A stretch of DNA of 5,311 nt from Candidatus Gerdarchaeota archaeon (GCA_016840945.1 JAEORJ010000092.1:1-5311); one strand, 5' to 3'. Shown: positions 1 through 5,311, counted from the stretch's first letter. Translations and numbers: made by a program. Notes: a model not told the origin generated them from the sequence alone.

Positions 1-149
1 CTCATAACGTACCCTCTCCAACAACCAGTTGATGCTGGTCTAGTTTTAATACCAAATTCTATAGGAGTAGTGAGTTTTTCACCAGAAATACCTACAATCT
101 CTAATTGATGTCCCTCATAAGAAAATGAATCTGAAAATTGTTGAGTCAT
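1..149 (-). CDS. uncharacterised small protein, N-terminal part (cut by window edge)
   Basis: Reading the minus strand from an ATG at 149-147 gives an open frame of 49 codons that runs off the left edge, so only the N-terminus is seen. It begins MTQQFSDSFSYEGHQLEIVG and continues to a segment STGCWRGYVM. The pattern of an aromatic-rich start, a GISGEKL turn, a P-x-E-F-G-I element and a C-W-R-G-Y motif resembles, from memory, a family of short uncharacterised proteins found in bacteria and archaea. I could not check this and assign no function. There is no signal peptide or membrane segment in the visible part. The gene is divergent from the transporter gene, with a 186-base gap between the two starts. 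A TATA-like stretch lies just upstream at 160-174, close enough to suggest a leaderless or very short-leader mRNA. The reality of the gene is fairly secure because of the uninterrupted frame and protein-like composition; its identity is open. Confidence 0.6.
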   Translation of the reverse strand, partial: MTQQFSDSFSYEGHQLEIVGISGEKLTTPIEFGIKTRPASTGCWRGYVM

Positions 150-159
150 ATTATTTTCC

Positions 160-174
160 AATAATAATTAAAAA
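160..174 (-). promoter_or_regulatory. TATA-like box for the minus-strand gene at 149
   Basis: On the minus strand this reads TTTTTAATTATTATT. An archaeal TATA box here would place transcription start close to the ATG at 149, giving a leaderless or nearly leaderless transcript. In so AT-rich a spacer such matches arise easily by chance, so the call is tentative. Confidence 0.25.
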
Positions 175-183
175 TCGATTTTT
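170..183. repeat. perfect 14-bp palindrome in the divergent spacer
   Basis: The sequence AAAAATCGATTTTT is a perfect palindrome: five A, the TCGA core, five T. It lies between the divergently transcribed minus-strand gene (start 149) and the transporter gene (start 336), and overlaps the TATA-like stretch of the minus-strand gene. The position would suit an operator for a dimeric regulator, but A/T tracts around one TCGA core can arise by chance in this composition. Confidence 0.4.
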
Positions 184-283
184 CTTTAAACCTTTTGAAT
201 TAAATATGTAACATAAAATTCAATTGAAATATCCTGTTTTTCTTTGTTTTGAAGAGAAAAGGCTAATTTATTTTCTAGCAAAA

Positions 284-296
284 TTCTTTTTATTTT
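284..296 (+). promoter_or_regulatory. TATA-like box for the transporter gene
   Basis: A T-rich stretch containing CTTTTTATTTT ends about 40 bases before the TTG start at 336. With archaeal spacing of about 25 bases from TATA box to start site, transcription would begin near 315-320, giving a leader of about 15-20 bases. No bacterial -10 element is found at the right distance from the TTGACA at 310-315. This is composition-prone and therefore weak. Confidence 0.25.
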
Positions 297-308
297 GAAA
301 ACAATCGT

Positions 309-343
309 TTTGACAACAAAAAAGAGAAGAAGAAATTGTCAAA
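309..343. repeat. 8-bp inverted repeat overlapping the transporter start codon
   Basis: The left arm TTTGACAA is at 309-316 and the right arm TTGTCAAA at 336-343. They are exact reverse complements separated by 19 bases. The right arm begins with the TTG start codon of the transporter gene. Centre-to-centre spacing is 27 bases. The repeat could be a protein operator straddling the start of transcription. If transcription begins upstream of 309, it could instead form a hairpin that masks the start codon. The repeat is directly visible; its function is inferred. Confidence 0.45.
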
Positions 344-1265
344 CACGCTCATCCTTGGAATAATTCTAGCACTTACAGGAGGAATTGCTAACAATACTGG
401 TGTTCTTCTACAAAAATTTGCTATTAATAAAATACCTAAGGAAGAGCGAGAAAAAGGATTCTACAAGAAATTATTCAAAAGCCCTTCATGGATGATAGGT
501 TTAATATTGATACTAGGTGCCAGTGGTGCTTTGCTTTCACTTGCTCAAATGTTCATTGGTGGAGCATTAATTCCTGGCTTAATGGCAGCTGGAATGATTG
601 TATTGACTATCGGTGCAGTCAAATTACTCAAAGAAAAATTGAAGTTGATAGAATATTTTGGTATTTTTTTAATAATAGCAGGGATCGCATTAGTAGGCTT
701 AAGTGCATTGGAAATTACTGATGATGATATGATTAATTTGACTGATATTGATTTTGTAATAAGGTTAGCAATTTACACAGCAATTTTATTCATTCTTTGG
801 ATAGCAAGTAGACAATTAGGAAAAAGATTGATTAAAGGTAAAACAATTTTTCTTGCTTTAGGTGCAGGATTTCCATTTGCATTGGCTAATGCTTGGATGC
901 AGCCATTCATCTTCATATTTAGACAATTTGTAAATGGGATTTTTACAAAGTTAAATATTATCTTGTTCATCATTTCTCTCATAATTATTGCGGTTATTAA
1001 TATTGTAGGTATTGGTCATGTTCAAGATGCTTTCAAACATGGCGATGCTAGTAAAGTTTATCCAATAAGTCTTATACCACAACAAATTGCCCCTATCATT
1101 TTGTATTATGGTATTTATTTGAAAACTTCTCCCAAAATTTATTCCATATATCTTATTATTTTCGGTGTAATGGCTATATTAGTAGCAGGATTCTTACTAG
1201 GTCGTAAACAAGGTCAATTAGAAACAATGGCATTAGAATTAGATAAAGATTCTATGAAGGAATAA
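336..1265 (+). CDS. NIPA-like / drug-metabolite transporter (DMT) superfamily membrane protein
   Basis: A 309-residue integral membrane protein. Hydrophobic segments that can be picked out are at about residues 5-25, 52-70, 74-96, 104-124, 140-158, 171-190, 207-229, 242-260 and 268-289, giving about nine helices in a protein of the usual DMT length (about 300 residues). The first half shows the EamA/NIPA-like layout: a glycine-rich first helix, an amphipathic loop with KSPSW (48-52) leading into helix 2, and KLLKEKLKLIEYFG (96-109) before helix 4. This resembles the F-L-K-E-K-L region of NIPA and EamA proteins. The later GDASKVYPISLIP (236-248) resembles the D-x-S-x-V-x-P-I element of NIPA Mg2+-transporter-like proteins. 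The substrate is unknown; Mg2+, other cations and small metabolites are all possible. The start is TTG at 336 with no clear Shine-Dalgarno; the first helix begins immediately, so no longer start is needed. The C-terminus is charged (LELDKDSMKE), and a coding-like tail follows in another frame. The gene stands 117 bases before the acetyltransferase gene. Confidence 0.8.
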   Translation: MSNTLILGIILALTGGIANNTGVLLQKFAINKIPKEEREKGFYKKLFKSPSWMIGLILILGASGALLSLAQMFIGGALIPGLMAAGMIVLTIGAVKLLKEKLKLIEYFGIFLIIAGIALVGLSALEITDDDMINLTDIDFVIRLAIYTAILFILWIASRQLGKRLIKGKTIFLALGAGFPFALANAWMQPFIFIFRQFVNGIFTKLNIILFIISLIIIAVINIVGIGHVQDAFKHGDASKVYPISLIPQQIAPIILYYGIYLKTSPKIYSIYLIIFGVMAILVAGFLLGRKQGQLETMALELDKDSMKE

Positions 1266-1322
1266 CAGTAGAAACCGAATTACCTAAAATACCAGAAGAA
1301 ACTACCTAATTTCATATTATCG

Positions 1323-1328
1323 TTTTTT
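1323..1328 (+). terminator. T6 run downstream of the transporter gene
   Basis: A run of six T follows the transporter stop by about 58 bases, with no strong hairpin. Archaeal RNA polymerase can terminate on U tracts alone, so this is a candidate terminator, but it is short and occurs in an AT-rich background. Confidence 0.2.
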
Positions 1329-1382
1329 AGATTTAGAAAAACTAAAAACAAGAATGACTTACTTATATGTAGAGTTAATACA

Positions 1383-1829
1383 TTGTCAATTACACTTAAA
1401 GAAAACACTCGTGGAAATTTCGAGAAATTAATTTCTTTACAAGTAACCGAAGAACAAAAGAATTTTGTAGCATCAAATTTGTATACTATTGCTCAAATGC
1501 AATTCAAAGAAGAAAAAATTGCTAAAGGAATATATCTTGATGATGTGCCAGTAGGATTAATTGCTTATGATCTTGAAGATTATGATATTTGGCGATTAAT
1601 GATTGATTCTCAGTATCAGGGAAAAGGCTACGGTAGGAAAGCAATGGAATTGGTACTAGATATCTTACGTAAAGATGGTAGATTAAAAACAGCTAGGACA
1701 AGTATTATTGTAGGTAATATTGCTATGAGAAATTTAATTGAAAGTTTAGGTTTTAAAGAAAATGGTAATATTCTCCGTATTCAAGATGATGGTGAACCTG
1801 AGGAGATAGAATTTGAGCTTGATCTATAA
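1383..1829 (+). CDS. GNAT-family N-acetyltransferase, spermine/spermidine acetyltransferase-like
   Basis: A 148-residue, soluble, single-domain GNAT protein that would transfer an acetyl group from acetyl-CoA to an amine. The acetyl-CoA pyrophosphate loop (motif A) is Q79-G-K-G-Y-G84 in the segment RLMIDSQYQGKGYGRKA (71-87). Motif B is GNIAMRNLIESLGF (111-124), with the usual asparagine followed by a helix and the L-G-F turn. The N-terminal part, NFEKLISLQVTEEQKNFVAS (12-31) followed by NLYTIAQ, resembles Bacillus BltD/PaiA-type polyamine acetyltransferases and many archaeal homologues. A polyamine is thus the most likely substrate class, but substrate cannot be fixed from sequence. The TTG start is preferred because the family's N-terminal strand begins at once after it (MSITLKEN) and no better in-frame start or Shine-Dalgarno lies nearby. 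An ATG at 1354 is out of frame. It has 117- and 101-base gaps on its two sides, so it may be transcribed alone. Length is normal and no key motif is missing. Confidence 0.85.
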   Translation: MSITLKENTRGNFEKLISLQVTEEQKNFVASNLYTIAQMQFKEEKIAKGIYLDDVPVGLIAYDLEDYDIWRLMIDSQYQGKGYGRKAMELVLDILRKDGRLKTARTSIIVGNIAMRNLIESLGFKENGNILRIQDDGEPEEIEFELDL

Positions 1830-1832
1830 ACT

Positions 1833-1858
1833 AATTAATTCTCTTTTCTATTAATTTC
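1833..1858 (+). terminator. AT-only inverted repeat with pyrimidine tract after the acetyltransferase gene
   Basis: AATTAAT (1833-1839) and ATTAATT (1850-1856) are reverse complements around a pyrimidine-rich loop (TTCTCTTTTCT). The element begins a few bases after the acetyltransferase stop. The stem is all A-T and would be weak; the U-rich loop may be enough for archaeal termination. This is a tentative call. Confidence 0.25.
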
Positions 1859-1884
1859 TAATTATACAAGATTTGTGCTATTTC

Positions 1885-1895
1885 TTTTATTAATA
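1885..1895 (+). promoter_or_regulatory. TATA-like box for the creatininase-family gene
   Basis: TTTTATTAATA lies about 36-46 bases before the ATG at 1931. With archaeal spacing, transcription would start near 1915-1920 and leave a leader of roughly 10-15 bases. This would make the amidohydrolase gene independently transcribed. The match is reasonable, but the spacer is AT-rich throughout. Confidence 0.3.
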
Positions 1896-1930
1896 CAAAC
1901 AATCCTTTAGATAAAAGATGGGATTAAATT

Positions 1931-2662
1931 ATGCTTTTAGAAAATATGACAACAAACGAGGTTAAAGAATACCTGAAAAAAGATTGCGTTATAATTATCC
2001 CTGTTGGTTCTACCGAACAACATGGTCCAGCAAATCCCCTAGGAACGGATTTTATTGCTGCTCAATATATCGCTAGAGAAGCAAGCAAAAAAGCTAACAT
2101 TATCTGTGCCCCAACTATCCCTATTGGTGTATCTGAGCATCATAAAGAATTTACTGGTTCCTTATGGGTAAGACCTACTGTATATATGGAATTTATGAAA
2201 CAATATATCTCTAGTATTCTACACCATGGTTTTACTAAAATAATAGTAATAAATGGTCATGGTGGGAATAGTGCCTTTTTAACACAAATAGCGAATGAGA
2301 TTTTCTATGATGAAAATATTCGAATTGCCACTCCTGATGTATTAGTATTCTTTGATTTTAAATTAGTTTCAAAACTTTTCCCTGATACTAAAGATGTACA
2401 TGCAGAAGCAATTGAAACATCCCTGAATCTCGCTATTAATCCAACTGTAGTAAAAGAGGAAGAGCTAGCAAATGTTCCTGTACCCCCAACAGTTTGGGGA
2501 TTACATCTTGATAATATATCCTTGCCTGCACATCTCACTGAATTCGCTCCTTATGGAATTGTAGGTTCTTTGAAAAACATTAGTAAAGAATCAGGTGAAA
2601 AAGTTCTCGAATCAGCAGTTAATAATTTAGTGAAATTCATTAATGATTTTCGGAATTTTTAA
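1931..2662 (+). CDS. creatininase-family metal-dependent amidohydrolase
   Basis: A 243-residue cytosolic enzyme of the creatininase/ArfB/MftE family, which hydrolyses C-N bonds of cyclic amides or formamides with a two-metal centre. All hallmark blocks are present in order: GSTEQHGPANPLGTD (26-40), with Glu29, His31 and Asp40 as likely ligands; EHHKEFTGS (69-77); INGHGGN (107-113), with His110; and HAEAIETS (157-164), with Glu162. The length matches the family (about 230-260). Characterised relatives include creatininase, the mycofactocin peptidase MftE, and archaeal ArfB, the formamidopyrimidine deformylase of riboflavin and F420 synthesis. No flavin, F420 or mycofactocin gene is next to it, so I assign only the family. 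The C-terminal block reads YGIVGSLKNIS (208-218), where many members have a G-V-x-G-D-P form, a modest variation. The ATG at 1931 is the natural start, with a short N-terminus before the first strand. It lacks a clear Shine-Dalgarno, although GATGGGAT lies about 10 bases upstream. It converges on the S9 peptidase gene. Confidence 0.9.
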   Translation: MLLENMTTNEVKEYLKKDCVIIIPVGSTEQHGPANPLGTDFIAAQYIAREASKKANIICAPTIPIGVSEHHKEFTGSLWVRPTVYMEFMKQYISSILHHGFTKIIVINGHGGNSAFLTQIANEIFYDENIRIATPDVLVFFDFKLVSKLFPDTKDVHAEAIETSLNLAINPTVVKEEELANVPVPPTVWGLHLDNISLPAHLTEFAPYGIVGSLKNISKESGEKVLESAVNNLVKFINDFRNF

Positions 2663-2678
2663 CAGCTAGTATTTTTTG

Positions 2679-2702
2679 TCAGAAAATATCTGATTTTTTT
2701 TT
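2679..2702 (+). terminator. hairpin plus T9 terminator after the creatininase-family gene
   Basis: TCAGA (2679-2683) pairs with TCTGA (2689-2693) around a five-base loop, and nine T follow at 2694-2702. It sits 17 bases after the stop codon. The stem is short, but the long T run makes it a good terminator in either archaeal or bacterial terms. Confidence 0.6.
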
Positions 2703-2711
2703 GTATTTTCT

Positions 2712-2733
2712 AAAGATTTTTTTAAAAATCTTT
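2712..2733. terminator. second hairpin, perfect 10-bp stem
   Basis: AAAGATTTTT (2712-2721) and AAAAATCTTT (2724-2733) are exact reverse complements with a two-base spacer (a tight loop). It lies immediately downstream of the first hairpin/T run. No T run follows on the plus strand. It could be a back-up terminator or an mRNA 3'-end protecting element. Confidence 0.4.
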
Positions 2734-2789
2734 GCTGATAATATTACCTAGTTTTAAAAAGAAAATTTCAAACAATTATATTATAGATA

Positions 2790-3051
2790 ATGAATTCTTC
2801 TACAAATGCTAGAAGCATAGGAGATTTCTATTCATTCTTACCTGGACTTTTACCTCCTGCTTCTACCTAATCATTACTTTATACAGAATGACCATAAATT
2901 ATTTTGAAGGACATATTTCAATCTGTAGAAATGTTACCCTTTTAATGATATATTAGTAGCATCAGGTGGGATACATACCTCTATGAAAGGAGAAGCTGAT
3001 ATTGACCTTTCACCTGAACATCTTAAGAAGGCTTCTATTTTAAGTCTCTAG
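2790..3051 (+). pseudogene. decayed gene fragment, possibly N-terminal part of a PfkB-type sugar kinase
   Basis: Most of the 470-base gap has no intact gene, but three short protein-like stretches follow each other in different frames. An ATG at 2790 opens 26 codons (to 2870) containing SIGDFYSFLPGLLPPAST. Next, 2873-2956 reads ITLYRMTINYFEGHISICRN and onward to a stop. Then 2929-3051 includes ILVASGGIHTS followed by GEADIDLSPEHLKKASILSL and a stop. The order G-D...L-P-x-L-L-P-P, then x-G-H...N, then G-x-A...L-S-P-E-H-L-x-x-A-x-I-L resembles the N-terminal third of PfkB/ribokinase-type kinases, whose middle often reads G-A-N-x-x-L-T-P-E-H-L. The resemblance is from memory and short. Part of the middle and the whole C-terminal catalytic part (G-A-G-D) are absent. 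It may instead be a remnant of some other gene. The stretch has no plausible intact coding frame. Confidence 0.35.
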
Positions 3052-3085
3052 TTAAAAAAGGTTTGAAGTAATAGAAATTATTATC

Positions 3086-3116
3086 TTCTTTTTATTAATA
3101 CTCTTAATAGAAGAAA
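3086..3116. terminator. AT-rich hairpin downstream of the S9 peptidase gene
   Basis: A stem of about ten pairs, two of them G-T, forms between 3089-3098 and 3104-3113 around the loop TACTC. It lies about 20 bases beyond the peptidase stop on the minus strand. On that strand the sequence before the hairpin contains CCTTTTTTCTTC, a T-rich tract that could itself end transcription. It is thus a candidate terminator for the peptidase transcript, with weak stem stability. Confidence 0.3.
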
Positions 3117-3132
3117 AAAGGAGGTGAAAGAA

Positions 3133-5280
3133 TTACTCTTTCTGCATTAAATCTAATTTTTCTCCAAGTAAGTAATGATTGAACCAATTTAGATTTTGAT
3201 ACATGATTGCTCTATGTTCTCTGGGTTTATTTATTCCATGACCCATGCCTGGAAAAATGACCAATTCAACGGGAACTTTCATCTCTTTTAAACCACGATA
3301 GAGTTCTTTTGCATTACTAATAGGAACTCTTTGATCGACTTCTCCATGTTGTATAAGCATCGGTGTTTGTGCATCTTTGACTTTACTTATTGGGGAAGTT
3401 TTTTCATATAAGGTTCTATCTCTAAAGGGTGAACCAGATAAATAATGGGTAGTAAAATCAGGTATATCATTGCTAATATGATAGGTATACCAATCTGAAA
3501 CTCCTGCTCCTACAGATACAGCTTTGAATTGTTTAGAATGAAAAGCAACGAATGAAGAAATATATCCTCCTTGACTCCAACCCATGCAACCAATGCGATT
3601 TCTATCAAGAAATCCTTGTTTATCTAAATAATCGATAGCCCCTTCAAGATCCCAGAGATCACCAACACCAAGATTATCCTTGTTTAACTCTAAAAATGCT
3701 TGACCACGTCCAATTGATCCACGATAATTTGGATATAAAACAAGCATGCCTTTATTAGCGAATTGCACTCCAGGATAAATAAAGAAATCAGGATTTTCCA
3801 GAATGTTCTCTGCACTAAACCAAGTGGGACCACCATGAACGATAAAAACCAATGGATATTTTTTATTGGAATCAAAATCAATGGGTTTTCTTAGCACTCC
3901 TTCAATTTCTGTTCCATCTTTACTTTTCCATCTAATCGTTTCAACAGGTGGAATTTGCCATTCTTTGATTTTTTCGCTAAAATTAGTTATTTGTTTAATA
4001 TCTATTTTGTCATCAGTAATTTCAGAAGTAAGATAGATTTCAATTCGCTTGTTTCCACTATATCCATAGAAAATCAAATAACCATTCTCAGAGATTTCAA
4101 AATCAAAATGAGGGGTAATTTTACCAAAATTCAGGTTGGTGATTTCACCTTTTTCTGTTAGTTTTAATATTCTCGATTTGGTACCCTCTATATGACTAAT
4201 AAAAATCCCTTTTTTAATCCAAATAACTTTCATTGGGGTTCTATCTAAATTACCAGTTATTTTTACTATCTGTTGAAAAAGTGTTTCTTCGGATAAAATT
4301 GCTTGGTGTTTCTTAATATTAATTAAGCCTAAATCATCCTGAGTGTAGAACATCTGATCGCGTTCTTTATAACCAATTAACAGTTTCTCACCATTTGGTG
4401 ATATATCAGCAATTTGGACATTCTGAGGTAATCCAAGTTTAATGATTTTACCAATAAATGAGAAATCCTCTTTAGTTTTTTCTTTATCAGTATCAGTTGT
4501 TTCTTTTTTCTTCTGCTTTTCTTCTTCTAATTTGATATATTCCTCAAGTGCTTTATTGGCATCCAAAGTTATTTGATAATTGCTAGTATCCATTAAATAA
4601 ACCAAATCATCTCTAGGACGGCAATTTAGATAAATAGCATCACCTTGTTTTGAACAAATAAATGAGGTTATTGAAAGTGGTTCTTCAAGTAATTTACTAA
4701 CTTCTAAAATTGGTTGAACAAGCTTATTTGCATCATCATCAGTTAAATCTCTTCTTTTTGATAAGTAGTTTTTCATTTTTTCTACATTGAGATAATAAAG
4801 AGCTTTACTACTTTCCTCTTGCTCAAAATGAACAATTTTGCCAAATTCGTTAGTACGTTCTTTCGCTTCATCCTTAACAGGATCTTTAGCTAAAAAAAGC
4901 AATCCATCACTAAACGGCTTGAAACCTATCACTCCTGTTTTATGATCTGTGACTTTCCAAGGTTCTCCAATTAGATTTTCATAAATGTATATCTGAGGTT
5001 TTGCTTCTTTGTCCTCTGGATCGGTTTTCAATATCGCAAAAATATTATTATTCAACCAATAAAAATCATTAACGTTTATTGCTTGAGTTAATTGGTAAGT
5101 AGCATTTTGCTTTATATCATAAACATCACAAGTCTCATAATAGTAGTCTTTGTTCCTATTTGGCACTTTCACTGAATATACAATTTTTTCACCATTTGGT
5201 GAAATTTTCATTCTATAGGACTTGTCCAAAGAAATCATATCTGTTATCGTTGGTTTTATTAAATCGATTTTTTCTGTCAA
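3133..5280 (-). CDS. S9-family serine peptidase (acylaminoacyl-peptidase / DPP4-like)
   Basis: A 715-residue prolyl-oligopeptidase-family enzyme that would cleave short peptides, perhaps releasing N-acylated residues or dipeptides. Residues 1 to about 440 form a beta-propeller. WD40-like strand motifs are visible as ISPNGEKIVYS (26-36), ISPNGEKLLIGY (293-304) and ISENGYLIFYGY (396-407). A charged insert, rich in K and E, spans about 243-272. The C-terminal alpha/beta-hydrolase domain starts near 445 (TIRWKSKDGTEIEG). It holds the oxyanion-hole region HGGP (482-485), NYRGS (518-522), the nucleophile elbow G-W-S-Q-G-G with Ser569, Asp649 in HGEVDQRVP, and His681 in GMGHG, so the triad is complete. 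There is no signal peptide, so it should act in the cytosol. The start is TTG at 5280-5278, with a GAGG Shine-Dalgarno-like element seven bases upstream. The promoter lies outside the window. It converges with the creatininase-family gene across a gap containing decayed sequence. The family call is firm; the exact cleavage specificity is not. Confidence 0.93.
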   Translation of the reverse strand: MTEKIDLIKPTITDMISLDKSYRMKISPNGEKIVYSVKVPNRNKDYYYETCDVYDIKQNATYQLTQAINVNDFYWLNNNIFAILKTDPEDKEAKPQIYIYENLIGEPWKVTDHKTGVIGFKPFSDGLLFLAKDPVKDEAKERTNEFGKIVHFEQEESSKALYYLNVEKMKNYLSKRRDLTDDDANKLVQPILEVSKLLEEPLSITSFICSKQGDAIYLNCRPRDDLVYLMDTSNYQITLDANKALEEYIKLEEEKQKKKETTDTDKEKTKEDFSFIGKIIKLGLPQNVQIADISPNGEKLLIGYKERDQMFYTQDDLGLINIKKHQAILSEETLFQQIVKITGNLDRTPMKVIWIKKGIFISHIEGTKSRILKLTEKGEITNLNFGKITPHFDFEISENGYLIFYGYSGNKRIEIYLTSEITDDKIDIKQITNFSEKIKEWQIPPVETIRWKSKDGTEIEGVLRKPIDFDSNKKYPLVFIVHGGPTWFSAENILENPDFFIYPGVQFANKGMLVLYPNYRGSIGRGQAFLELNKDNLGVGDLWDLEGAIDYLDKQGFLDRNRIGCMGWSQGGYISSFVAFHSKQFKAVSVGAGVSDWYTYHISNDIPDFTTHYLSGSPFRDRTLYEKTSPISKVKDAQTPMLIQHGEVDQRVPISNAKELYRGLKEMKVPVELVIFPGMGHGINKPREHRAIMYQNLNWFNHYLLGEKLDLMQKE

Positions 5281-5285
5281 AAAAA

Positions 5286-5292
5286 TCCCTCT
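5286..5292 (-). promoter_or_regulatory. ribosome binding site of the S9 peptidase gene
   Basis: On the minus strand AGAGGGA lies so that GAGG (5291-5288) is seven bases before the TTG start at 5280. This supports TTG as the true start and is the only start in the window with a credible Shine-Dalgarno. The match to the consensus is partial. Confidence 0.45.
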
Positions 5293-5311
5293 TTTAGTTT
5301 TCTAATTACTC

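Noticed and set aside
310..338. TTGACA at 310-315 as a bacterial -35 box
   Set aside because: At the expected 16-18 base spacing the sequence is AAATTG/TTGTCA rather than a -10 element, and it would coincide with the start codon. The hexamer is better explained as one arm of the inverted repeat.
488..982. Open frames of about 70-77 codons inside the transporter gene (488-721 plus, 773-982 minus)
   Set aside because: They overlap a clear membrane-protein gene in other frames and have no recognisable motifs or separate start signals.
1361..1370. ACTTATATGT as the TATA box of the acetyltransferase gene
   Set aside because: It is only about 15 bases from the TTG start, so archaeal spacing would put transcription start inside the coding region; the N-terminus after TTG matches the family, so the start is not in doubt.
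2305..2538. Minus-strand 77-codon frame inside the creatininase-family gene
   Set aside because: It lies fully inside a gene with all family motifs, and its translation is low-complexity and Ser/Thr-rich, as expected from an antisense frame.
336..2662. The three plus-strand genes as one operon acting in polyamine or amide metabolism
   Set aside because: Gaps of 117 and 101 bases, each with possible termination and promoter elements, and unrelated family roles give no real support for a shared pathway.
3690..4161. Short frames at 3690-3881 (minus) and 3955-4161 (plus) within the peptidase gene
   Set aside because: Both are shadows of the intact S9 peptidase frame, whose propeller and catalytic motifs run through them.
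1..5311. CRISPR array, tRNA/rRNA gene, insertion sequence, defence or other novel multi-gene system
   Set aside because: No regularly spaced repeats, no cloverleaf or rRNA-like sequence, no transposase or terminal repeats, and no nuclease or toxin-antitoxin genes were seen.

Overview
This is an AT-rich window (about one third G+C by eye) with densely spaced genes and short intergenic gaps. Three of the four complete genes start with TTG. Only one start has a reasonable Shine-Dalgarno sequence, and T-rich stretches follow the plus-strand genes. No convincing bacterial -35/-10 pairs are visible, while TATA-like boxes sit at plausible distances from several starts. Together with the gene content (an archaeal-style creatininase-family amidohydrolase, a cytosolic S9 peptidase and a NIPA/DMT-like transporter) this suggests a mesophilic, AT-rich archaeon. 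An Asgard (Promethearchaeota/Lokiarchaeia-like) genome is my best guess, but it is not proven from this window.

Layout: the 5' end of an uncharacterised small-protein gene leaves the window on the minus strand (1-149). It is divergent from three plus-strand genes: a 309-aa multi-pass membrane protein of the drug/metabolite transporter superfamily, NIPA-like (336-1265); a GNAT N-acetyltransferase resembling polyamine acetyltransferases of the BltD/PaiA type (1383-1829); and a creatininase-family metal-dependent amidohydrolase (1931-2662). These are separated by gaps of about 100 bases, each of which could hold its own promoter and terminator. Tandem hairpins with a T run end the series. A 470-base gap follows, carrying what looks like a decayed gene fragment, possibly the N-terminal part of a PfkB-type sugar kinase. 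Converging on it from the right is a 715-aa S9-family (acylaminoacyl-peptidase/DPP4-like) serine peptidase on the minus strand (3133-5280).

The genes do not form an obvious pathway. A transporter, an acetyltransferase, an amidohydrolase and a peptidase are ordinary housekeeping or accessory enzymes, and I see no evidence for a novel multi-gene system. The points worth a second look are regulatory or evolutionary: an inverted repeat whose right arm begins at the transporter's start codon, a probable one-base frameshift that removes the transporter's C-terminal tail, the decayed gene between the convergent genes, a perfect but orphan Shine-Dalgarno 9-mer next to the peptidase stop, and a highly charged insert in the peptidase propeller domain.
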